Assembly: GCA_964016885.1 (NCBI GenBank)
Contig: OZ024742.1
Span: 6,546,158-6,610,157 of the forward strand
DNA: 64,000 bases
Direction of reading: 5' to 3'
From: Eledone cirrhosa
Taxonomy: Eukaryota; Mollusca; Cephalopoda; Octopoda; Eledonidae
The notes under the pieces are model-generated. The model ran no database searches. It was given only the letters and a program-made list of their open reading frames with translations, and was not told where the DNA came from. Numbering within the stretch: the first letter of the stretch is position 1; every line of letters starts with the position of its first letter. The translations under genes and the position numbers were made by a program. Below, piece after piece: positions 61,595-64,000 of the stretch.

Positions 61595-61656
<62 letters not shown>
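61595..61656. repeat. (TA)n microsatellite at a PLE-type end
   Basis: TA run that borders the minus-strand PLE-type terminus described next, as the TA runs at 48,862 and 63,124 border the other family. Confidence 0.93.
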
Positions 61657-61658
<2 letters not shown>

Positions 61659-61800
61659 GAAAAATTGAACAGGGACAGAACAGAGAGGCAGTACGATAAA
61701 TGTTTATTAAATTCACGCTCAGGAGAGTGGGGGGTAGGTGGGGGACGACGTTTCGGGCATAAGCCCTTCTTCAGGTGAGAAGTGTGTGGGAACAGAGTTC
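61657..61800 (-). mobile_element. 3' end of a second PLE-type family (minus strand)
   Basis: On the minus strand the order is a hairpin motif (61,746-61,775), a C-rich stretch, TTTAATAAACATTTATCG, TGCCTCTCTGTTCTGTCCC and TGTTCAATTTTTCAT, then (TA)n. This parallels the order hammerhead-like motif, AATAAA, TA tract in the first family. No coding part is visible, so the assignment is by analogy. Confidence 0.5.
61746..61775 (-). ncRNA. Hammerhead-like motif CTGAAGA-hairpin-GAAAC
   Basis: The minus strand has CCTGAAGAAGGGC, loop TTAT, then GCCCGAAACGTCG. CTGAAGA fits the hammerhead CUGANGA core and GAAAC fits the second core strand, with stem GGGC/GCCC between. One additional A before the stem departs from the standard ribozyme. 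I recall similar sequences as common in PLE-rich genomes. Confidence 0.5.
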
Positions 61801-61984
61801 AAAAGGTGTGTAGGGGAGTGGTGGAGAGACATATAGCGAAAGGAAACGGTGCGAATGAAAAATTAACAAATAAAGACAAAAAATATAATAAATAATAAAT
61901 AAAAATAAAGCATGATCAAAATACAAGGAAAGAGAAAATTTAAAAATAAAGGCATGATCAAAATAAACTGAAATTAAAAGGGGG

Positions 61985-63115
61985 GTAAACAGGTGGTGGA
62001 AGGGTGTGGGGTGAGTAGGGGTGGTGGCGGGTGGAGTGAGGAGAGGGAGACGGGGTGTCCGAGCGGGGAGGGCTGAAGGTGGTGTGTGTGGTTAGGTGTG
62101 CGTGTGTGTGTGTGTGTGTGTATGTGAAAGTGAGGGTTGGGGGAAGAACGGGGTTGCATGTTCAGGAAGGTGTGTGTGGGGGGTGTTTTTGTGGGTCGGA
62201 GTGTCTGTGCGTGTGTGGATAGGGGGGTGGGGGGAGATGAATCAGGAGGCTGAGGGTGTAAATATGTGGTGGGAAGCACGTGTGGTGGTTTAAGCGTGTT
62301 GTGGGTGTGGCTGGCGTGTGGATAAAAAAAATGTTTTCTTGGGGTGTGTGTGTGGGTGAGTTATATAGGTGATGGTGTAAGAGGATGGTTGAAAAGTTGG
62401 TAAGTTCCACGGATGTTTGGAGATTTTGGTTAGAAGTCAAATTCGCGTGTGGGTAATCCAAGAAGCGGTGGTCGGAAGAGGAGAGATGTGGGGTGCGCGC
62501 GCAACAGGAAGAGGTCAGCAGTGGGAGTGCTGTGGTCGGAAGGGCATAGCAGCAGTCGGCGGAATGGTAGGGAGGCGAGGATGGGTAGGTGTGAGAGTTG
62601 GAGTGAGGAGGGTGTGTGTGTGTGTGTGTGTGTATTAGTAGGGGTGTTAGTGGGATGAGTGAGTGTGGAACGAGGAGAGACGGGTGTGTGTGGTTCTATG
62701 GAGGGAGTGTGGTGTACTGGTGTGTGTGTAGTTTGGTGAAGAGGTGTTAGTGGGTGTTAGTATACGGGAGATGGGGAGGGGTGGAATGCAGGTGTGAGTG
62801 GGGGTTAGTGGGGGTAAGGTGTGTAGAGTTGGTGGTGTACGAGGATGTGTGGGTACGTGTGCGTGGGGTTGGAGGGTGTTAGTGATGTTAGTTGCGTGTG
62901 GGGTGGGTGGTGTAAGTGGGTGCGTGTGTGCGTGTGATAAGGAGGGGGGAGGAGGAGAAGAGGGGAGGGAAGGGATGTTAGTATGTTAGTTGGGGAAGGG
63001 TGGTCAGATGAGGGGTGGAGTGGAGGTGTTAGTATTGTGAGTGTGGGGTGGGCGGTGAAAAGGAGGGGTGTGTTAGTGTTGTTAGTGGGGGATAAGTGTG
63101 GGGGGAGGGGGGCGG
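61985..63115. repeat. G/T-rich low-complexity kilobase
   Basis: The plus strand is almost free of C and full of GTGTGTG, GGGGTG and GTGTTAGTG motifs. A recurring GGTGTTAGTG block suggests degenerate tandem repeats. Open frames on either strand (Val/Gly-rich on plus, Pro/His/Thr-rich on minus) follow from composition. It may be the internal part of the minus-strand PLE whose end is at 61,657. Confidence 0.75.
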
Positions 63116-63129
63116 TCGAACGCATATAT

Positions 63130-64000
63130 ATATAGAATTCACAAGAATCAAAGCTATGTTCAAAGCATTTATTCACTTACAATTGTTTCATCCAAACCTA
63201 GGCTTGGAGTCTTCGGAGCATTTTTCAATGTTTGTACATATAATTGACCTCCTTTCCAACGCAAGAGACATTCAGATACATATATATATATTGATGTACA
63301 ATGGAGTGACATATATTATACTATACTATTTTTGTACAGCAATTCAAATTCAAGATCAAAATCAAAATCAAAATTAAAATAAAAATCAAAATTAAAATAC
63401 ATTCGGCAGATAACACAGATAATGCAGGAGGATAGTTTGATAGACAGATCTAGTAGGTAGTGTATGCGTTAGTTACACGTGGAGCATGCAAGTGTGTCTC
63501 ATTTATATACGATTATTGTGTGGCAAGGTGTTACATGTAATGCAAGCACTTTAAGCGGATAAGCAAGAGTATTATGGTGGTTGTAGTGGTAGGGTATTTT
63601 TTGTATAGATCAAAAAGGTATGTGTGCAGAACAAGAAAAATAAAAAGAAGAAACAAAAGAAAGTTATAGTTTTCGTATCCACCACCATTTTCACATTCAG
63701 AAAAAGTAAGACTTATTTTTACATCCATCACATAAGTAACGATGATTCCGTAATGAATGTTTGATGCATTAAATTATTGTAGCGTATTGAGGCTCAGTGT
63801 TATTTAATCCATATTTATAGAATAGGTTCTTTCTGCTGAGAGAATTTACAGTGGTTTATTACCCGGAAATAGGTGTGTAATTAAGGGGAGTTAATGCGTA
63901 AGGGGAGGTAACTAGCTGATTCTCATAACTAAATTCATTGTTCTAACATACACTATATGGTGCCTCATTTGAGTCCCTTATATAGACGGTTATATATTTA
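63130..64000 (-). mobile_element. Second copy of the PLE 3' end, inverted and cut by the window edge
   Basis: Matches 47,996-48,861 in reverse complement from the GAATTC/(TA)n end to the last base. Its RT would lie to the right, outside the window. A 93-codon frame at 63,096-63,377 runs through this non-coding terminus and is not called. Confidence 0.9.
63185..63218 (-). ncRNA. Hammerhead-like hairpin motif in PLE terminus, copy 2
   Basis: Minus-strand CCGAAGA, stem TCCAAGCC/GGTTTGGA, then GAAAC. Relative to copy 1 one stem A became G, which turns an A-U pair into G-U and keeps the 8-bp stem. Confidence 0.45.

Overview
This window is non-genic eukaryotic DNA, most likely from a cephalopod mollusc and perhaps an octopod. 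The main clue is a tRNA-derived SINE present four times on the minus strand (56,941-59,953). Its body, with a GAGTTCAAATCC-type box B and a GGGGTCGATAAAATAAAGTACCAG-like core, matches my memory of the cephalopod OR/SK SINEs. Degenerate Penelope-like and LINE elements, (TA)n tracts and long GGT/AGT microsatellites fit the same source. I see no host protein-coding gene, no rRNA and no functional tRNA.

Positions 1-44,702 are one uninterrupted tandem satellite with a 57-bp monomer, about 784 copies, whose left end lies outside the window. The consensus has stop codons in all six frames. Monomer variants recur in fixed order, so the array has higher-order structure. Private mutations recur at exact multiples of 57 bp (1,539, 1,824, 2,166, 2,223, 2,793 and 3,135 bp), and one single-base insertion marks a copy 158 monomers away. 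Two sequence dialects alternate in blocks, and the last kilobase is visibly degenerate, as expected at an array edge.

From 44,703 to 64,000 the sequence is a graveyard of mobile elements. A 5'-truncated Penelope-like element (PLE; reverse transcriptase plus a broken GIY-YIG nuclease) runs from a nested palindrome at 44,889 to a (TA)n tract at 48,862. Its 3' end carries a hammerhead-like hairpin motif. The same 3' end lies inverted at the right edge of the window (63,130-64,000), and a different PLE-type end with an analogous motif lies at 61,657-61,800. A nearly full-length two-ORF LINE (49,943-55,654; zinc-knuckle ORF1, then APE endonuclease, RT and Cys-rich C-terminus in ORF2) is inactivated by several stops and frameshifts. 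Its ORF1 and ORF2 are separated by a 39-nt segment that looks like a miniature intron.

The remainder (55,655-63,129) holds pyrimidine-rich and GGT/AGT microsatellites, nested SINEs with clear target-site duplications, a foldback MITE split by a SINE, an 11-bp minisatellite, a compound inverted/tandem repeat near 60,240-61,300, and a G/T-rich kilobase. The features best worth follow-up are the satellite as a candidate centromeric or heterochromatic array, the hammerhead-like PLE termini, and the in-frame mini-intron-like LINE spacer.
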